A DNA stretch of 64,000 bases from contig NAJO01000036.1 in the NCBI GenBank assembly GCA_002077065.1, positions 434,001 to 498,000 of the forward strand, in the 5' to 3' direction. Made by a program: the position numbers and the translations under genes. Below the pieces are notes generated by a model. That model made no database searches. It saw only the letters and a list, made by a program, of their open reading frames with translations, and had not been told where the DNA came from. Shown here one piece after another: positions 1 to 12,047 of the stretch; the first letter of the stretch is position 1, and every line of letters begins with the position of its first letter. Source of the stretch: Cryoendolithus antarcticus (lineage: Eukaryota; Ascomycota; Dothideomycetes; Cladosporiales; Cladosporiaceae).

Positions 1-1020
1 TCCAACCTGTTCTTCACGCAGCGCATTATCCGCGCCCAACACCCTCACTTCGGCTGGACGAAACCGTTCAGCGTCATACTACCGATCTTGTTTGCGGTGG
101 TAGTGCTTACAATCTTCGCCCTGATCGTAGCAGTAATCCTAGGCTTCTACTCATTGGACGAAAAGATTCACGTCGCAGTGCGCGACATTCAAGTCTACGG
201 CGCAACCTTCTACGCCATTGTAGCCTTCCTCCCTATACCCGCCCTAGCTATCTCGACAGCAATCCGCGCCCACCCCAAGATCAAGTACACCCAAACAGTC
301 GACAAATTCGGCCAGGGCTCCCTCCGCGCAAAAATAATGATTGTAATGATTTCAGCCTTCTTCCTCACCCTAGGCGCCTCTTACCGCGCTGGCACCACCT
401 GGCTTCCCCCAACGCCGCTTTACTCCGGCGGACTGCCCGCAAGACCAGTCCCAGGCCCTTGGTACTTCTCCCGCGGCGCCTTTTACGCCTTCAACTTCAC
501 GATCGAAATCGGCGTCTCGCTCTTTTGGCTCGCGACCCGCATAGATAAACGCTTCATCATCCCCGACGGCGCCAAGGGCCCATTCTCGTACGGCGGCGGG
601 TTTGTGTTTGCAGGCGAGCCAGGAAACGAAAAGAACCGCAACCTCGGAAACCGCGACTCCCTCCGCCATCTTACAGGCAGCACAGCAAGCGGCTGGGGCA
701 CAGCGCGGAACTCACGCGTGTCCTGGGGCGGGTCACGCACTTCACTGGCACACTCCAGCCGTGTGTCATGGGGCGGCGTGTCACGCGAAAAAGTCGCCAT
801 GGCGTTGGGCGAGGATGGCATTCAGATTGAGCCATACCCGGCGTTCGAGGAAAGGAATAGCAGTGATCCTGTGGGCGGGGATATGGGGATTGAGGGTGTC
901 GAGGCGGAGATGGGCTGGGATCCGAAGAGTGGGAAGTGGGCGTTACGGCCTGTTAGCAGGTTTACGGACAATTATAGCCCTGTGGGGACGAGGGCTAGCT
1001 CGAGGACGGAGACGGCGTGA
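1..1020 (+). CDS. DUF3112-family multi-pass membrane protein (5' end outside window)
   Basis: The reading frame is open from the first base of the window, so the N-terminus is missing and 339 residues remain. The visible part starts NLFFTQRIIRAQHP, followed by hydrophobic segments at about residues 22-45, 65-90, 110-130 and 160-180. Wording such as FNFTIEIGVSLFWLATRID followed by KRFIIPDGAKGP is what I know from fungal DUF3112 proteins, often labelled GPCR-like without functional proof. After the last membrane segment comes a hydrophilic Ser/Arg/Gly-rich tail of about 140 residues with repeated SRVSWGG words, probably cytosolic. No biochemical role is known to me. The stop at 1018-1020 is clear. 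The call as a fungal multi-pass membrane protein is firm; receptor function is only a guess. Confidence 0.75.
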   Translation, partial: SNLFFTQRIIRAQHPHFGWTKPFSVILPILFAVVVLTIFALIVAVILGFYSLDEKIHVAVRDIQVYGATFYAIVAFLPIPALAISTAIRAHPKIKYTQTVDKFGQGSLRAKIMIVMISAFFLTLGASYRAGTTWLPPTPLYSGGLPARPVPGPWYFSRGAFYAFNFTIEIGVSLFWLATRIDKRFIIPDGAKGPFSYGGGFVFAGEPGNEKNRNLGNRDSLRHLTGSTASGWGTARNSRVSWGGSRTSLAHSSRVSWGGVSREKVAMALGEDGIQIEPYPAFEERNSSDPVGGDMGIEGVEAEMGWDPKSGKWALRPVSRFTDNYSPVGTRASSRTETA

Positions 1021-1637
1021 GCTGTGTCAAGAGCACTGGGAGGAATATTTCGTATGTTTTGTCATCTAGGGGGTGAAAACTGGGAAGGAGTGTACAAAGC
1101 TTATGATGGGACGCAACGCGCATGGCGTTCTAAGCAGAAGAGATAGATAATGTATCTGAATGAACCCAAATTCCACTTAGCCGGATCATAGCATCCACAG
1201 CTTCATTGGTGCCTTGTAAGCACAAACCGGTGAGGCCTGACGATTGGCCCTCTCCAGGTACAAATTTGAGGAGATCCGTGATTCATCGTGAGGCATGGTG
1301 GTACGCAAAGAACTGAAGCCCTAATGCCTGGTAGGACGTGATCTACGACATCCCATCGTGCCTGCAGGCTCGCAATCGGTGTCGACGCTGATTCGCTGGA
1401 CATCAATGTACAATGCCGCATCTTGCTGTCACCGCACTTGATGACTTGTATGTACATGATTACGGGACCGTTCTCAAGCAGCTTCAAGCGTGAAGATCCG
1501 AATTGGGACTGAATTGAGCAGACTCGTACCATGATGGGTCACTCGCCCGAGTCGCACACATGGACCGATACTACCTGAACGTCAAGTGTCGCAGCAACGC
1601 GACATGTCCGTAGCATCTTCAACCGACCTGCATTAGC
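1021..1637. other. Intergenic region, no gene seen
   Basis: Short open frames here (for example on the minus strand at 1203-1532) have no recognisable domain, no splice logic and no protein-like composition. The segment holds the 3' flank of the DUF3112 gene and the upstream region of the HET gene. I see no RNA gene or repeat. Confidence 0.6.
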
Positions 1638-4217
1638 ATGGTAGCAGAGGCGTCAGTACTGGCAACTGTGGTCCAGCCTCAGGAGCCTGAGTCAAGCATG
1701 GATGGCTCGGGAATGGCGTTCTTCCCCTGGACCATAGAACAAGTGCAACCCAGGCAGTACGCTTATTGGGATCTCGACGGTGAAGGGCGGATGATCGAAG
1801 ATGAGCTGTCAATCCGCCGCGGTTTCCTCTCTGTAAGTGACGAGATAGACTTCGTCGTTAGCAACCTTGATTTTGGGACGACACAGTCTCTGCTGGCGAA
1901 AGACTCTTACACTAGGCGCCCGCCTGAAGAAGCTCATGTAGGGCTCTTCAAACAGGACTTTGGGCGTGAGTGCAGCGACGCGGGGTGCGTTGATTGTGTG
2001 TCAACAACAGCGAATGCGTCTGATACACGTCCAGCAGAGGCGTCGGACGACCATACCGAAGCAACATCTCATCTGTGTCGAATTTGCAAGCACCTCAATT
2101 TCGAGTACCTGATGAGGAGGGTTGTTGGGAGGCAAGCCGTTATCACGCTCGGGTATCTGGATGATGTTGTCGCCCGGGTCGATTGTGCCTTCTGTCGTCT
2201 GGTGGCAGCATCGATCAAGACGTCTTTTAATGACCGTGACATGCCACTAGAAGACGCCAATGGTCGGCGTACTGAGATCGGCTTGAGTAGTCTGGGCAAG
2301 GACGCTCATAGGAATGTCTTGGATCTGGAAATTATCTTACATCCTTGGCAACGAGCCCACTACCACCATATCCTGATACACAGATCTAGCAGCCCGGCAG
2401 ACGCGCTGCCATGGTGCGGACGACAGATTGACTCTCAAACAATCGACTTTACTGTTGTGAGAGCCTGGCTTGACGCCTGTGAGCGTGGTGTGGAGGGCAC
2501 TGGCCACGATGGAGCGGTGCTTCCGATCGAAGATGACTGTGTCCCGTCCCGTCTCATAGATGTTGATACATGCTGTGTTATTCGTCCTGGACAAAATCAC
2601 TACCGCTATGTTACACTGAGCTACGTCTGGGGTGGCCCACAACCCTTGTGCCTTCTGCTTAGCAACGAAAGACGACTGATGGCGTCGAACGGATTGCTGA
2701 CCTCCGGCCAACATCTACCACAAACCATTTACGATGCCATGGAAGTCACAAGAAAGCTGGGGGAGCGCTATTTGTGGATCGATGCGCTGTGTATTGTTCA
2801 GGACGATCTCGAGTTCAAACAGGCGGAGCTCTTGCTAATGAGCAAGATATACTCTCAAGCACTCCTGACCATCGTTGCAACGTACGGTGCTAGTGTACAT
2901 GCCGGGCTTCCCGGCGTCTCTAATGTTGCACGTCACGCCCCACAGCATGTGGAATATGTCCAAGACATGGCGCTGACAAACAGACTCCCGACCGTGTCCG
3001 CGACCGTCGACGAGTCTGTATGGAACTCTCGTGCTTGGACCTTTCAAGAGCGTGTCCTTGCTAATCGCAAATTATACATAACGAAGCATCAAGTCATGTT
3101 CATATGTCCGCACACCGAAGTCGAATTGTGCGAGGATGTCTACGGATCTGCCATTCGCCCGTCCGACAACATGTGGTCATGGGGACGAGATGGGGGGGCC
3201 GATTATCGTGATGTACCTCTCAATCCGGACGGGACTATACCTTCGCACTGCGTGAATACAGCCATCTACAGCTCCATTGTCCAGCAGTTCTGTGCAAGAC
3301 AGATATCGTTCCCAGCGGACGTGCTCGATGCCTTTACAGGAATCAAAGACCATTTGACTATCCTCTTCGAAAGTCCGTTCGTCATGGGCTTGCCCGTGAG
3401 TGAGCTGGATACACAATTGCTGTGGCGGAACAGTGGACGCATTGAACGAAGGACTTGTCCTGACACAGGACGCACACTCTTCCCGTCATGGTCTTGGGCG
3501 GGTTGGGTTGGTCCTTGCGCAGGACACAACGCCAACGCAAACAGTTTTCCAGCTTTCCAAATTCTCGACAGCAGTACTGATGTCTGGACAGCCATGGATC
3601 AGCTACGCGGTGGCACCGGCGATGACACGTGGCGATGTCTTTACGCCTCGCAGTGTGACTTCTGGCAGCGTGGCAACGAATATGCATTCTACTACGCACA
3701 TCCAATCACGAGAGATGCCGACGGTCCTGTAATTCTTCCAGCGCTACACATGGATGAATTCAATTTCGCCGGGATTCTGCCCATTCGCACCGAGGTCATC
3801 AAGCTCACCGTCACAGGCGCGACCAGCCGGAGTGCACTTAGTCGGACCACTCCTCTGCCAGGTCCTGACTTACCATTCCATCGTGCCTTGTCGCTATTCG
3901 ACGAGATTGGCACACAGGCAGGCACAGCGTTCATCCCTCTGAGCATAGCCGAGACACTCAAGCCCGGGTCATTTGACTTTGTCAAAATCGCCACCGTAGA
4001 AACCGGTACCATTGATGTCGTCGACGGCTTCTTGGACTTCAAATCATGCTATGACTCCAGTCTGTACGGCTTTCCGTGGAAGGATAGTTGGGATCGGATC
4101 GACGGGCTCCTAGTGCGTACTGTCAAAGGTGTGTCGTACCGACTTGGCGTAGCGGTATGTCACGTAAATGCATTCGAGAGCGCCAACCCGAAGCGGACAG
4201 TCGTGCTTCTCGGGTAA
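1638..4217 (+). CDS. HET (heterokaryon incompatibility) domain protein
   Basis: A single 859-residue frame without visible introns. The HET core runs from about residue 325 to 490: the opening strand YVTLSYVWGG, then QTIYDAMEVTRKLGERYLWIDALCIVQDD, and the closing WNSRAWTFQERVLANRKLYI block at about 462-480. HET proteins trigger growth arrest or cell death when incompatible fungal individuals fuse, and some act in immune-like signalling. The roughly 320-residue N-terminal part contains a C-x2-C-type cluster (LCRICKHLNF) and Cys pairs near DAGCVDC, a layout often seen ahead of HET domains. The C-terminal part contains the SWSWAGWVG motif common in this family. There is no partner gene nearby to suggest an allorecognition pair. 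Start chosen at the first ATG; a second in-frame ATG lies about 20 codons on. Confidence 0.93.
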   Translation: MVAEASVLATVVQPQEPESSMDGSGMAFFPWTIEQVQPRQYAYWDLDGEGRMIEDELSIRRGFLSVSDEIDFVVSNLDFGTTQSLLAKDSYTRRPPEEAHVGLFKQDFGRECSDAGCVDCVSTTANASDTRPAEASDDHTEATSHLCRICKHLNFEYLMRRVVGRQAVITLGYLDDVVARVDCAFCRLVAASIKTSFNDRDMPLEDANGRRTEIGLSSLGKDAHRNVLDLEIILHPWQRAHYHHILIHRSSSPADALPWCGRQIDSQTIDFTVVRAWLDACERGVEGTGHDGAVLPIEDDCVPSRLIDVDTCCVIRPGQNHYRYVTLSYVWGGPQPLCLLLSNERRLMASNGLLTSGQHLPQTIYDAMEVTRKLGERYLWIDALCIVQDDLEFKQAELLLMSKIYSQALLTIVATYGASVHAGLPGVSNVARHAPQHVEYVQDMALTNRLPTVSATVDESVWNSRAWTFQERVLANRKLYITKHQVMFICPHTEVELCEDVYGSAIRPSDNMWSWGRDGGADYRDVPLNPDGTIPSHCVNTAIYSSIVQQFCARQISFPADVLDAFTGIKDHLTILFESPFVMGLPVSELDTQLLWRNSGRIERRTCPDTGRTLFPSWSWAGWVGPCAGHNANANSFPAFQILDSSTDVWTAMDQLRGGTGDDTWRCLYASQCDFWQRGNEYAFYYAHPITRDADGPVILPALHMDEFNFAGILPIRTEVIKLTVTGATSRSALSRTTPLPGPDLPFHRALSLFDEIGTQAGTAFIPLSIAETLKPGSFDFVKIATVETGTIDVVDGFLDFKSCYDSSLYGFPWKDSWDRIDGLLVRTVKGVSYRLGVAVCHVNAFESANPKRTVVLLG

Positions 4218-4803
4218 TATCAGTCTCACTCGCACTCATTGACGATGGACATCAGCTAGGCCAGCTCGAATCACAGCGGATATGATAAGCGGGATCTTTA
4301 CGCTATCTGTATAGCCGTCGCACGAAGCCAAAGAGACCCTTGTCTCTCTAACTGCTGAGGACTGAAGACCGAGTGATGCCGAGGACTGTACCAGAACTAC
4401 CTCTTATACTAGTTCACGCATAGCCATACCAACATCGTGTAGTATCGGGGAGTGAAAGGCAATGTGGACGGAACGAGCATCCCAGACCAGTAGCCAGGAC
4501 AACATCGCGCGGCCCAATGTTGACGCTCCACTTCCTGCTCCATATCATAGCCCGACGCTCATGCACACGAAGCTTCCGATCTATTGTATTCGCTGTCACA
4601 GAGACTATCTACACCTTGTTGAAAGCAGTGGCCTCCGTTCCTCTATGCTACGAGGTTAGTCCTCCACACAGCCCAGGCGCCGAGACACCATGCATTGTCA
4701 TCAGTCTGGTATCCTCTACCGAACGCCAAAGCCTCCCACACAGATGCATCAACCCAGACGGCACTGCACCACACGTCCCCTCCCATCGTCACACTACCGC
4801 GTC
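4218..4803. other. Intergenic region between convergent genes
   Basis: Lies between the 3' ends of the HET gene and UBA1. Overlapping short frames on both strands have no recognisable content. No terminator-like hairpin or repeat is obvious. Confidence 0.5.
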
Positions 4804-7800
4804 TCAAGCCTTCGGATCCAGCTTCACCATAACATAAGGAATCTCCACATCCTCCTCATCCAGATCCTCAGCCGTAATCTCGAAAATCACATTTCTCTGA
4901 TGCTCCGGGATAGACTTGCGGCTGATCTTCTCAACGAGCTCGGACATCCTGTGCCACATAAGTCAGTACTCACGTCCTCACAATCAGGCAACGTTAGGAG
5001 AAACTTACTTCAATCCCAAGCGATCCGCATTCCTTGCCTTCGGATAAAAGCTCGCATAAAGCAAACTGACACCACTCGAAATCATACTAATCTCCAACCC
5101 CTTCTTTTTGAAATCATCAAGGAACTGCTGCAACGTCACATCCCTCGTCTCGAACCGATCCCACAGCTTATCGATCGTCACTTCCCCATCCGGACCCTTG
5201 TATGTCCCCTTCGGACTGGCAATCGGCTCGCTGAACCCAAAGAACGGTAACGCCAAATTAATAAAACCGTTCTTGTACTGCTCGATGTCCGTCTTGCCGT
5301 CTACAATCTTGTACAGTTCCAGGACTACCAGTCCAGTGACGAGAGCGGTCGTGGTGGCTATGGCAGGGATGATCTTGCCAGCGATGAATTTCGTTTTATG
5401 CCGGTCGGCGGTGGCGATCTTGTAGTTCTCCGCTCGCAAATTGGAGGCAGCAGTAATGAAGTCGATGTGGAAGTTCGTGTCGTCGTCTTTCTCGAACTCG
5501 ACGGGCTCGAGGCGGAAGTCGCCTAGCGTCTTGGGTTGGGGGAGAGATTTGGCGATGTTCTCGATGATCGTGTCGTCGTCTTGGCCTGGCTGAGCGTTGG
5601 GATCGGGCTCCTTGTCATCGGCTTGGATCTTGACTCCGGGATCGGGCTTGAAGTCTGGGATCACCATGTGATCTAACACGGAGAGGAAGTGTTTCCGGTC
5701 CGAGGATGAGGGGATGTGGTAGTTGAAGGCGTGGAGGTTCGCGGCGGCGAGGACGAAGGTGTAGTGCGTGTCGTTGTTCGGGTCGAACGTCAAAGCATCT
5801 GGAGCGCGCTTTGGACCAGACCAGAAGTCTTGGCCGGAGGAGGTCTTGGAGTCTTTGGGAAAGTTGTAGAGGAGCTGAGCGATGGCGTTGTGGTACTGCT
5901 TCTCGAATTGGCCGCGGGCCCATTCGATGCAGTCGTCGAAGTTGGAGGGTTTCTCAGCGACAAGGTAGTCGCGGAGGATCTCGAGGGATTGCTTCTCGTT
6001 ACCTGACTGCTTCAGCGCCGATCCGAGGTAGTCCTTCTTTGTGAGGTAGAGGTTGACGGTCTCTGCGGGTGTGACGAAGTATGTTTGCAATAGGTCCTTC
6101 GCCCATGCTATCGTATGCTCGATGCGGTTGGGGAAGGACTTTAGTGTGCACATCGGGAATGACTGCTCTGGCGGATCTTGCGAACTTGAGTAAGACTCTG
6201 TGAGGCGTGGCAGAACGACTTGAGTATTGCCCTTCGTGCCGAGCGTGCCACTGTCAAGCAGCGGCTTGTGGAAGAAGACACACCGTCTGTCGACGTATGT
6301 CCGCGCCTCAACATTGTCGAGCGCATTCGTCACACCGTCTAGACTCTCCCAGAACGTCTCATTGAAGACGTGCTCGGTGTCGGGCGCCACGCGGTCCTTG
6401 AGCATATTGATCTTGCCCTTCAGATCTGGATTCATCGCCTGCACGGCTTGCGACGCACACTCGCTCTTTAGCTTGCCAACATCCTTTGAGCGGAAGAGGA
6501 ATTGCCGATTGAGATTGCTCTTCTCGATCTGATCCATGTCGGTCACGCTAATCTCACCCTTCGGACCTGTCGCAAGACCCATCATCGCCCAGTTCTTCAG
6601 CATCTCACAGCCGATCGCACCAGCACCAACAAGGAACTCCTTCGTGTTGGCAAGCTTGTCCTGGAACTCCTGACCGAAGACTGCCACTTGACCGTCATAG
6701 CGCGAATTTGATGGCTTGCAGAGCTCCTCGCTGCGCTTCACGGACGTTGGTAGCGACTCCAGCGAGTCGAAGTAGAGCCATTGCTTAATCGGGTGGAACT
6801 TGCCAGACACAGCCTTGAGCGCCTCTTGCGCAGCCAGACCACCAAATACTGCAGCCATTGGGGAGAGATCACCCTGTGCTTGGTAGGCAAGCTCCTTGAT
6901 GAGCTTCTCGTCCAGCTCCACAGGCTCTGCACTACTCTTGGCGATCTCCTGTGTGAGCTCGAACACCTCCTTCGCGTCAGCCTCGTGATGCGCTCGTGGG
7001 TACTGCCCATTGTGCTTCTCAGCAAATGCATTTAATGCTTGAAATCCAGCATGGAGTTGTCCCGGCCGGTCGAACTTGGCGAAGTCGGACATGATCAGCT
7101 CCGGGTTCTTGATCTGCTTGCTGAGCGGCTCAAAGTCGAGGAACTTGGGCATCTTGACCTGGTGGTACAGCCCGTTCCTGGTATACGATCCCAGTCCAGA
7201 CACATCACCAATCGTGAAGCTGTACGGTCCCTTGACAGTGATCTTCCGTGGCGCCGTATCGTTCAGCCCAGTCATACCCTCCAATTCGCTGAACGTCACA
7301 AAGTCTCCATCCTCAAGCCCATGCCTCGTCTCGTCCAGCGCAGTGACCAGTCCGTCCTCATCAATACCCGCCACGATACCATGCAGCGGATTCTCGCCCG
7401 TCGGATCGCTCACAGTGAAGTCCTTGCCTAGATCCGCGAACAGAAACCCAAACAGCCCGAACGTGTCCGTGATCAACACCGCAATCCCATTCTCATGACA
7501 GTACTCCGCGATTGTCAATTGATCCTTCATCGGCGTATCCGTAAGCACCACAACCTGATACTTCTTCAAGCTCTCCAGATCCTCCGTCAAGCTTTTCGCC
7601 GGATGCACGCCCACAGGCGTGTATGGATTCAGCTCCGCCACCCTTGGGACCGTCACATCCGCGCGCGCCTTCCCCACATCCTCGGGATGAAGGAAGAACT
7701 GTGACGAGAGGTCTCGAAGTTCCGCGGGTCTGGGATCGAAGAGGGTGAGGCTCTTCACACCAGCCAGGGCGATGTTCTTGGCGATCTCGACGCCCAGCCC

Positions 7801-8109
7801 GCGAAGACCGGAGATGAGAATGTGAGAGTTGCCCATGCGTTTCATGGCTTCGTGACCGAGAACGTAGAGTTGTCTGCTGTAGAGGGATTCGTCGATCTCG
7901 CCGTTGCCGTTGTTGGAGTCTTTGGGGTGGTCGGAGGCGGGGGTATCGATGTCCATCTTGCCGTTTGTGTGGTCCTGAGGCTCATCAGTATGCGCGGTAT
8001 CAGTAGCCCCAATATGATCATCACTGACTGCCATGACTTTCTTGTATGGTGTTACTTCGGCCTCTGCCTCTGATCTGCGGCGTTTCTGGGCCAGCTTGGG
8101 CGTGGCCAC
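4804..8109 (-). CDS. UBA1: Ubiquitin-activating enzyme E1
   Basis: E1 enzyme that adenylates ubiquitin with ATP, forms the E1-ubiquitin thioester and charges E2 enzymes; nuclear and cytosolic. The first Rossmann-like repeat ([16 protein letters not shown]) lies near residue 100 and the second adenylation repeat ([20 protein letters not shown]) near 495. The catalytic cysteine sits in PMCTLKSFP (codon 6148-6150). The C-terminus is completed by a second exon: donor GTAAGT at 5008, acceptor CAG at 4949, giving an intron 4949-5008. The 4804-4948 exon encodes the ubiquitin-fold tail ([13 protein letters not shown], then [14 protein letters not shown]). The 5' end is unresolved: the open frame runs back to a GTG at 8107-8109 with no upstream ATG before a stop. 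The first in-frame ATG is at 8034, inside the usual divergent N-terminal extension, so either that ATG or an unseen short 5' exon supplies the start. Confidence 0.93.
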
Positions 8110-8661
8110 TTGGGCTGGTGAGTTGGTAGTATTGAGGAAGTCAATGAGTGATAGTGGATACTAGACGCAAGAGAGGACGAGTGAGATGCAAAGAAAGTGT
8201 GACGTGATCAAAGGAAAGAGCGTTTGTAAGCCTAGAATTGGTGGCTCTTGGATGCACTGATGTCTGAGGTTCGGCAGGCAGCGGAATAACTTCGGGAAGC
8301 TTCTGTCACTATGACATAGATTCGATGAGTTGAGAGTAATGTGGAATAAGTTGACATTTTACAGGATGTCGTGGACCGAGCAGCACTTGGGCCTGTAGAC
8401 TCTCTTAGTGGTCGGCAACCCAGCTACTGACTGCGCCGCCCCTCAGATTTCGCACGCGAAGCTTCAAGTCTCTGCCACGCCCAGTATCGAGCTCAGGCAA
8501 AGATCGCCCAAGGCGCAACGATCCGGATGACCGTCCAGCGTTTCCCCTTCGTATCGTCGAAGTCATCATGCCATACCCTACATACCCTATCGTAGTATGC
8601 ATCACCCAAACGCCTTGCTAATGGTCAATAATGATCACATTCCCGAACCGCCACTCGGTCA
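8110..8661. other. Intergenic region: UBA1 upstream and J-protein 3' flank
   Basis: Upstream region of UBA1, which may hide a short 5' exon of that gene, plus the 3' flank of the J-domain gene. Small frames here look like chance. No other feature is supported. Confidence 0.4.
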
Positions 8662-9399
8662 TCACCCCAGCACCTTAATCTTCTTCTTCGTCCCCTTCTT
8701 CTTCCCCTCCTCCTTCTTCTGAAACTCCCTCCAACTCCCAATCCGCACCTCCCTCGTCTTCTCCCAATCATCAGCATGCTCTCGCGTCCTCTTCCTCTCA
8801 GCAATCTCCTCCTCCTCCTTCCGCTTCTCCCGCCCCTCCTCCTGCATCTGCGCTCTCATCTGCCGGCGCCGTCGATCCTCGTTATCCGCCAACACCCACT
8901 TCACTTTGTCTTTCCACGCTTTCATGAACTCTACATCTGGATCTTTCACCTCATCGGAGTCAATCGTGAGCTTCCGATCGCGGATGAGCAGCATGCGCGC
9001 GTCGGCTATGGCTTCGTCGAGGATCGCGCGTTTCTTCTCATCTAGTAGGGCTTGGTAGGCTTGTGCGAGCCGGTCAAAGGCATCTGGTGCTTGTTTGTTG
9101 GGCGTCTTGTCGGGATGTATGAGGAGCGACTTCTTGCGGTAGGTCTTCTTGATGTCGTCGTCTGGGACGCCGGGTTGGAGGTCTAGCACGTCGTATGGGT
9201 TCGCTTTGAAGGCACCGAGGATGCGGGCGATTTCGGAGTCCTGGGGTTGAGGTCAGCTTGCGGTTGACTGTTGCGGAATTAGCATGCATACCTTGCCGAA
9301 TGCCTTTGCTTCGCTTTCGAGCTCGTCGAGGATGTCGGCGTCGTCTTTGGCTTGCTCGGCGGCGAGCTTGTCGAAGTCGCGCTCGGCTATGCTGCCCAT
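8662..9399 (-). CDS. J-domain spliceosome-associated protein, DNAJC8/Spf31 type
   Basis: Two exons. Exon 1 (9292-9399) encodes MGSIAERDFDKLAAEQAKDD and continues to EAKAFGK. An intron at 9241-9291 has GTATGC donor and CAG acceptor, and exon 2 (8662-9240) continues DSEIARILGAFKANPYDVLDL into the J domain (PDDDIKKTYRKKSLLIHPDK, with the HPD signature). Total about 228 residues. The order of an acidic N-terminus, AKAFGKD linker, J domain and a long charged Lys/Glu/Arg-rich coiled C-terminus matches human DNAJC8 and fission yeast Spf31, J proteins found with spliceosomal complexes. HPD indicates that Hsp70 ATPase stimulation should be possible. It is divergent from the Dbp4 gene, with about 230 bp between starts, so the two RNA-processing genes may share a promoter. 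Confidence 0.88.
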
Positions 9400-9632
9400 G
9401 ATAGCGATAGGTGCGCGATGTCGTGTGCTATGCGGAATCGACAACGAGTAGCAGTCAGTGCACGCGACACTCACATGCAAGTCGAGCTTGCCTCGTGAGA
9501 GCAACGCTGAGTCAGCGTCAGAGATAAGGTTCGAGATAAGGATTCGGCATGGACCTTATCATCGGCCCGTGGATGCTCGACATGAACTTTTGTGCATGCG
9601 ATTCGGTGTGAACATGTACCGCGTACACGATC

Positions 9633-12047
9633 ATGGCTCCCGAGATTTCCGGCCGCACAAGGCCAACAAAGCCCAAGAAACAGGCGCGCGGCATTAAGCG
9701 AAAACGAGGCGACATCGATGTCGACCTCAGCACCCTCCAAGCTGCTGTCGAAGAGCTGGACACCGCAACGACTGTGACATCCTTCACCGATCTGCCTCTC
9801 AGTGCCGAGACAAAAGCTGGACTCGATGCTTCGCACTACGCCACTCTGACCGATATCCAGCAAAAGGCAATCCCACTCGCGCTGAAGGGAAAAGATATAC
9901 TCGGCGCAGCAAAGACGGGCAGTGGGAAGACCTTGGCCTTCCTCGTGCCTGTACTAGAGAATCTTTACCGCACACAATGCATTGGTCCAGATGCCGGACT
10001 CGGGGCGATGGTGATTGCACCCACTCGAGAGCTCGCGATCCAGATCTTCGACGTCTTGCGCCAAATTGGCAGGAAAGGACATCTCTTTGCTGCTGGGCTG
10101 GTGATTGGAGGGAAGGGACTGCGGGAAGAGCAAGATGCTCTGGTGAGGATGAATATTGTTGTCTGTACGCCTGGGAGGATACTGCAGCATTTGAGTCAGA
10201 CTGCAGCCTTCAATGTGGATGGACTGAGAATGCTCGTGCTGGATGAGGCGGATCGGATCTTGGATATGGGATTTCAGAGGGATGTCGACGCTATCGTCGA
10301 CTACCTGCCGAGGGAAAGACAGACCATGCTGTTTAGCGCAACTCAGACGAAGCGAGTCGCAGATCTGGCCCGCCTCTCGCTCAGAGAACCAGAATACATC
10401 TCAGTCCACGAGTCCGCCAGCTCAGCAACGCCCAAAACCCTGCAACAAAACTACGTCCTTACGCCGATCCCCGAGAAACTAGACACCCTCTGGTCTTTCC
10501 TACAATCCTCCAAGAAGTCCAAGATAGTAGTCTTCCTCTCCTCTGGCAAACAAGTCCGCTTCGTCTACGAAACTTTCCGCCACATGCAGCCCGGTATTCC
10601 GTTGCTCCACCTCCACGGCCGTCAGAAACAGACTGCACGTCTCGAGATCACGACGAAATTCTCAAATGCCAAGGCAAGCTGTCTCTTTGCTACTGATGTG
10701 GTAGCACGCGGGATTGACTTCCCTGCGGTAGACTGGGTCGTCCAAGTCGACTGCCCCGAAGATGCAGAAACCTACATCCACCGCGTCGGCCGCACAGCAC
10801 GCTACGAGCGTGACGGTCGTGCAGTCCTGTTCCTCGATCCGAGTGAGGAGGAAGGGATGCTGGCCCGCCTCGAAGCGAAGAACGTCCCCATCGAGCGGAT
10901 CAATGTGCGAACGAAGAAACAGACTAGTATCAAGAATCAGCTGCAGAACATGTGTTTCAAGGACCCGCAGTTGAAGTATCTTGGTCAGAAGGCTTTTGCG
11001 AGCTATGTGAGGAGTCTGCATGTGCAAAAGGATAAGACGATCTTCAAGTTGGATTCTTATCCGCTCGAGGAGTATGCGGCTAGTCTTGGGTTGCCTGGCG
11101 CGCCTAGAATTAAGTTCTTGAAGGCTGATGCGGAGGACGTGAAGAGGAGGAAGAACGCTTCAAGACAAGCCGCTGTCTCTGAGTCCGAATCTGGTTCCGA
11201 TGAGGATGTCGACGAGGGTGGGAAGGTGAAGGCCAAGACCGAGAAGCCAGCAGTCCGCACAAAGTACGATCGCATGTTCGAACGCCAAAATCAGGACGTC
11301 CTAGCAGATCACTACTCGAAGATGATCAAATCCGACGATCAACCTGCCACCGATTCCTTACTCGACGACGACGACGCAGAAGACGACCTCTTCGACATCA
11401 AACGCCGCATTCCTGCCGCCTCTTCCTCGCCAGAACCAGATGTCGCCTCAGGCGCCGTTGCGGAGGACAACGCCGACATCTCTGGCCCCAAGACTATTCT
11501 CCTCCCGGGCGCCAGCGCGCCTCTAATAATCGACTCCGCCCGCCGCGCCAAGCTCCTCAAATCCAAGAAAAAGCTTCTTCAATTCAAAAACTCCGGCACG
11601 AAACTAGTCTTCGACGACGACGGCACGGCGCACCAGATCTACGAACTTGAGGATGAAGCTGCGTTTAGAGCGAGGGGTGAAGCGGAAGAGCAGAGGAAGA
11701 GGTTCTTGGAGGAGGAGGGTGAGAGGGTCAGGGTTGCGGATGGGGAGGATAAGGCGGCTGCGAAGGCAAAGAGGAGGGAGAAGATTGTCAAACGTAAAGA
11801 GCGCGCTAAGCAGGCTGACGAGGAGGGTGAGGCTGGAAGGCAGGTTGGAGGAGGAAATGAGAATGCGATGGCGAACTTCCTCGCTGATGCGGCGAGTAGC
11901 GATGACGGAAGCGAGGCTGACGAGCCACAGGCTAAGAAGCAGAAGAAGTGGTTTCAGAGGGATGTCGTGGCCGATGCTGAGGCGGGTGGGAGGGAGATTG
12001 AGACGCTGGATGACCTTGAGGCTGAGGCTGCGCGGTTGTTGGGCTAA
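9633..12047 (+). CDS. DBP4: DEAD-box ATP-dependent RNA helicase, Dbp4/Hca4 type
   Basis: A single 804-residue frame. The helicase core is complete: Q-motif region ([19 protein letters not shown]), motif I AKTGSGKT near residue 93, PTRELA, GG, TPGR, DEAD near 204, SAT near 235, and [11 protein letters not shown] and HRVGRTAR near 384 in the second RecA domain. The N-terminal [20 protein letters not shown] stretch and the long acidic/basic C-terminal extension (residues about 500-804) are typical of Dbp4, the yeast ortholog of DDX10. That helicase releases U14 snoRNA from pre-ribosomes during 18S rRNA maturation in the nucleolus. The Kozak context at 9633 is reasonable and no intron is needed. 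Confidence 0.95.
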   Translation: MAPEISGRTRPTKPKKQARGIKRKRGDIDVDLSTLQAAVEELDTATTVTSFTDLPLSAETKAGLDASHYATLTDIQQKAIPLALKGKDILGAAKTGSGKTLAFLVPVLENLYRTQCIGPDAGLGAMVIAPTRELAIQIFDVLRQIGRKGHLFAAGLVIGGKGLREEQDALVRMNIVVCTPGRILQHLSQTAAFNVDGLRMLVLDEADRILDMGFQRDVDAIVDYLPRERQTMLFSATQTKRVADLARLSLREPEYISVHESASSATPKTLQQNYVLTPIPEKLDTLWSFLQSSKKSKIVVFLSSGKQVRFVYETFRHMQPGIPLLHLHGRQKQTARLEITTKFSNAKASCLFATDVVARGIDFPAVDWVVQVDCPEDAETYIHRVGRTARYERDGRAVLFLDPSEEEGMLARLEAKNVPIERINVRTKKQTSIKNQLQNMCFKDPQLKYLGQKAFASYVRSLHVQKDKTIFKLDSYPLEEYAASLGLPGAPRIKFLKADAEDVKRRKNASRQAAVSESESGSDEDVDEGGKVKAKTEKPAVRTKYDRMFERQNQDVLADHYSKMIKSDDQPATDSLLDDDDAEDDLFDIKRRIPAASSSPEPDVASGAVAEDNADISGPKTILLPGASAPLIIDSARRAKLLKSKKKLLQFKNSGTKLVFDDDGTAHQIYELEDEAAFRARGEAEEQRKRFLEEEGERVRVADGEDKAAAKAKRREKIVKRKERAKQADEEGEAGRQVGGGNENAMANFLADAASSDDGSEADEPQAKKQKKWFQRDVVADAEAGGREIETLDDLEAEAARLLG

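Noticed and set aside
1203..1532. 109-codon minus-strand frame upstream of the HET gene
   Set aside because: No domain, no splice logic, composition like translated non-coding DNA.
4690..5250. 186-codon plus-strand frame at the 3' end of UBA1
   Set aside because: Overlaps the verified last exon and intron of UBA1 on the other strand.
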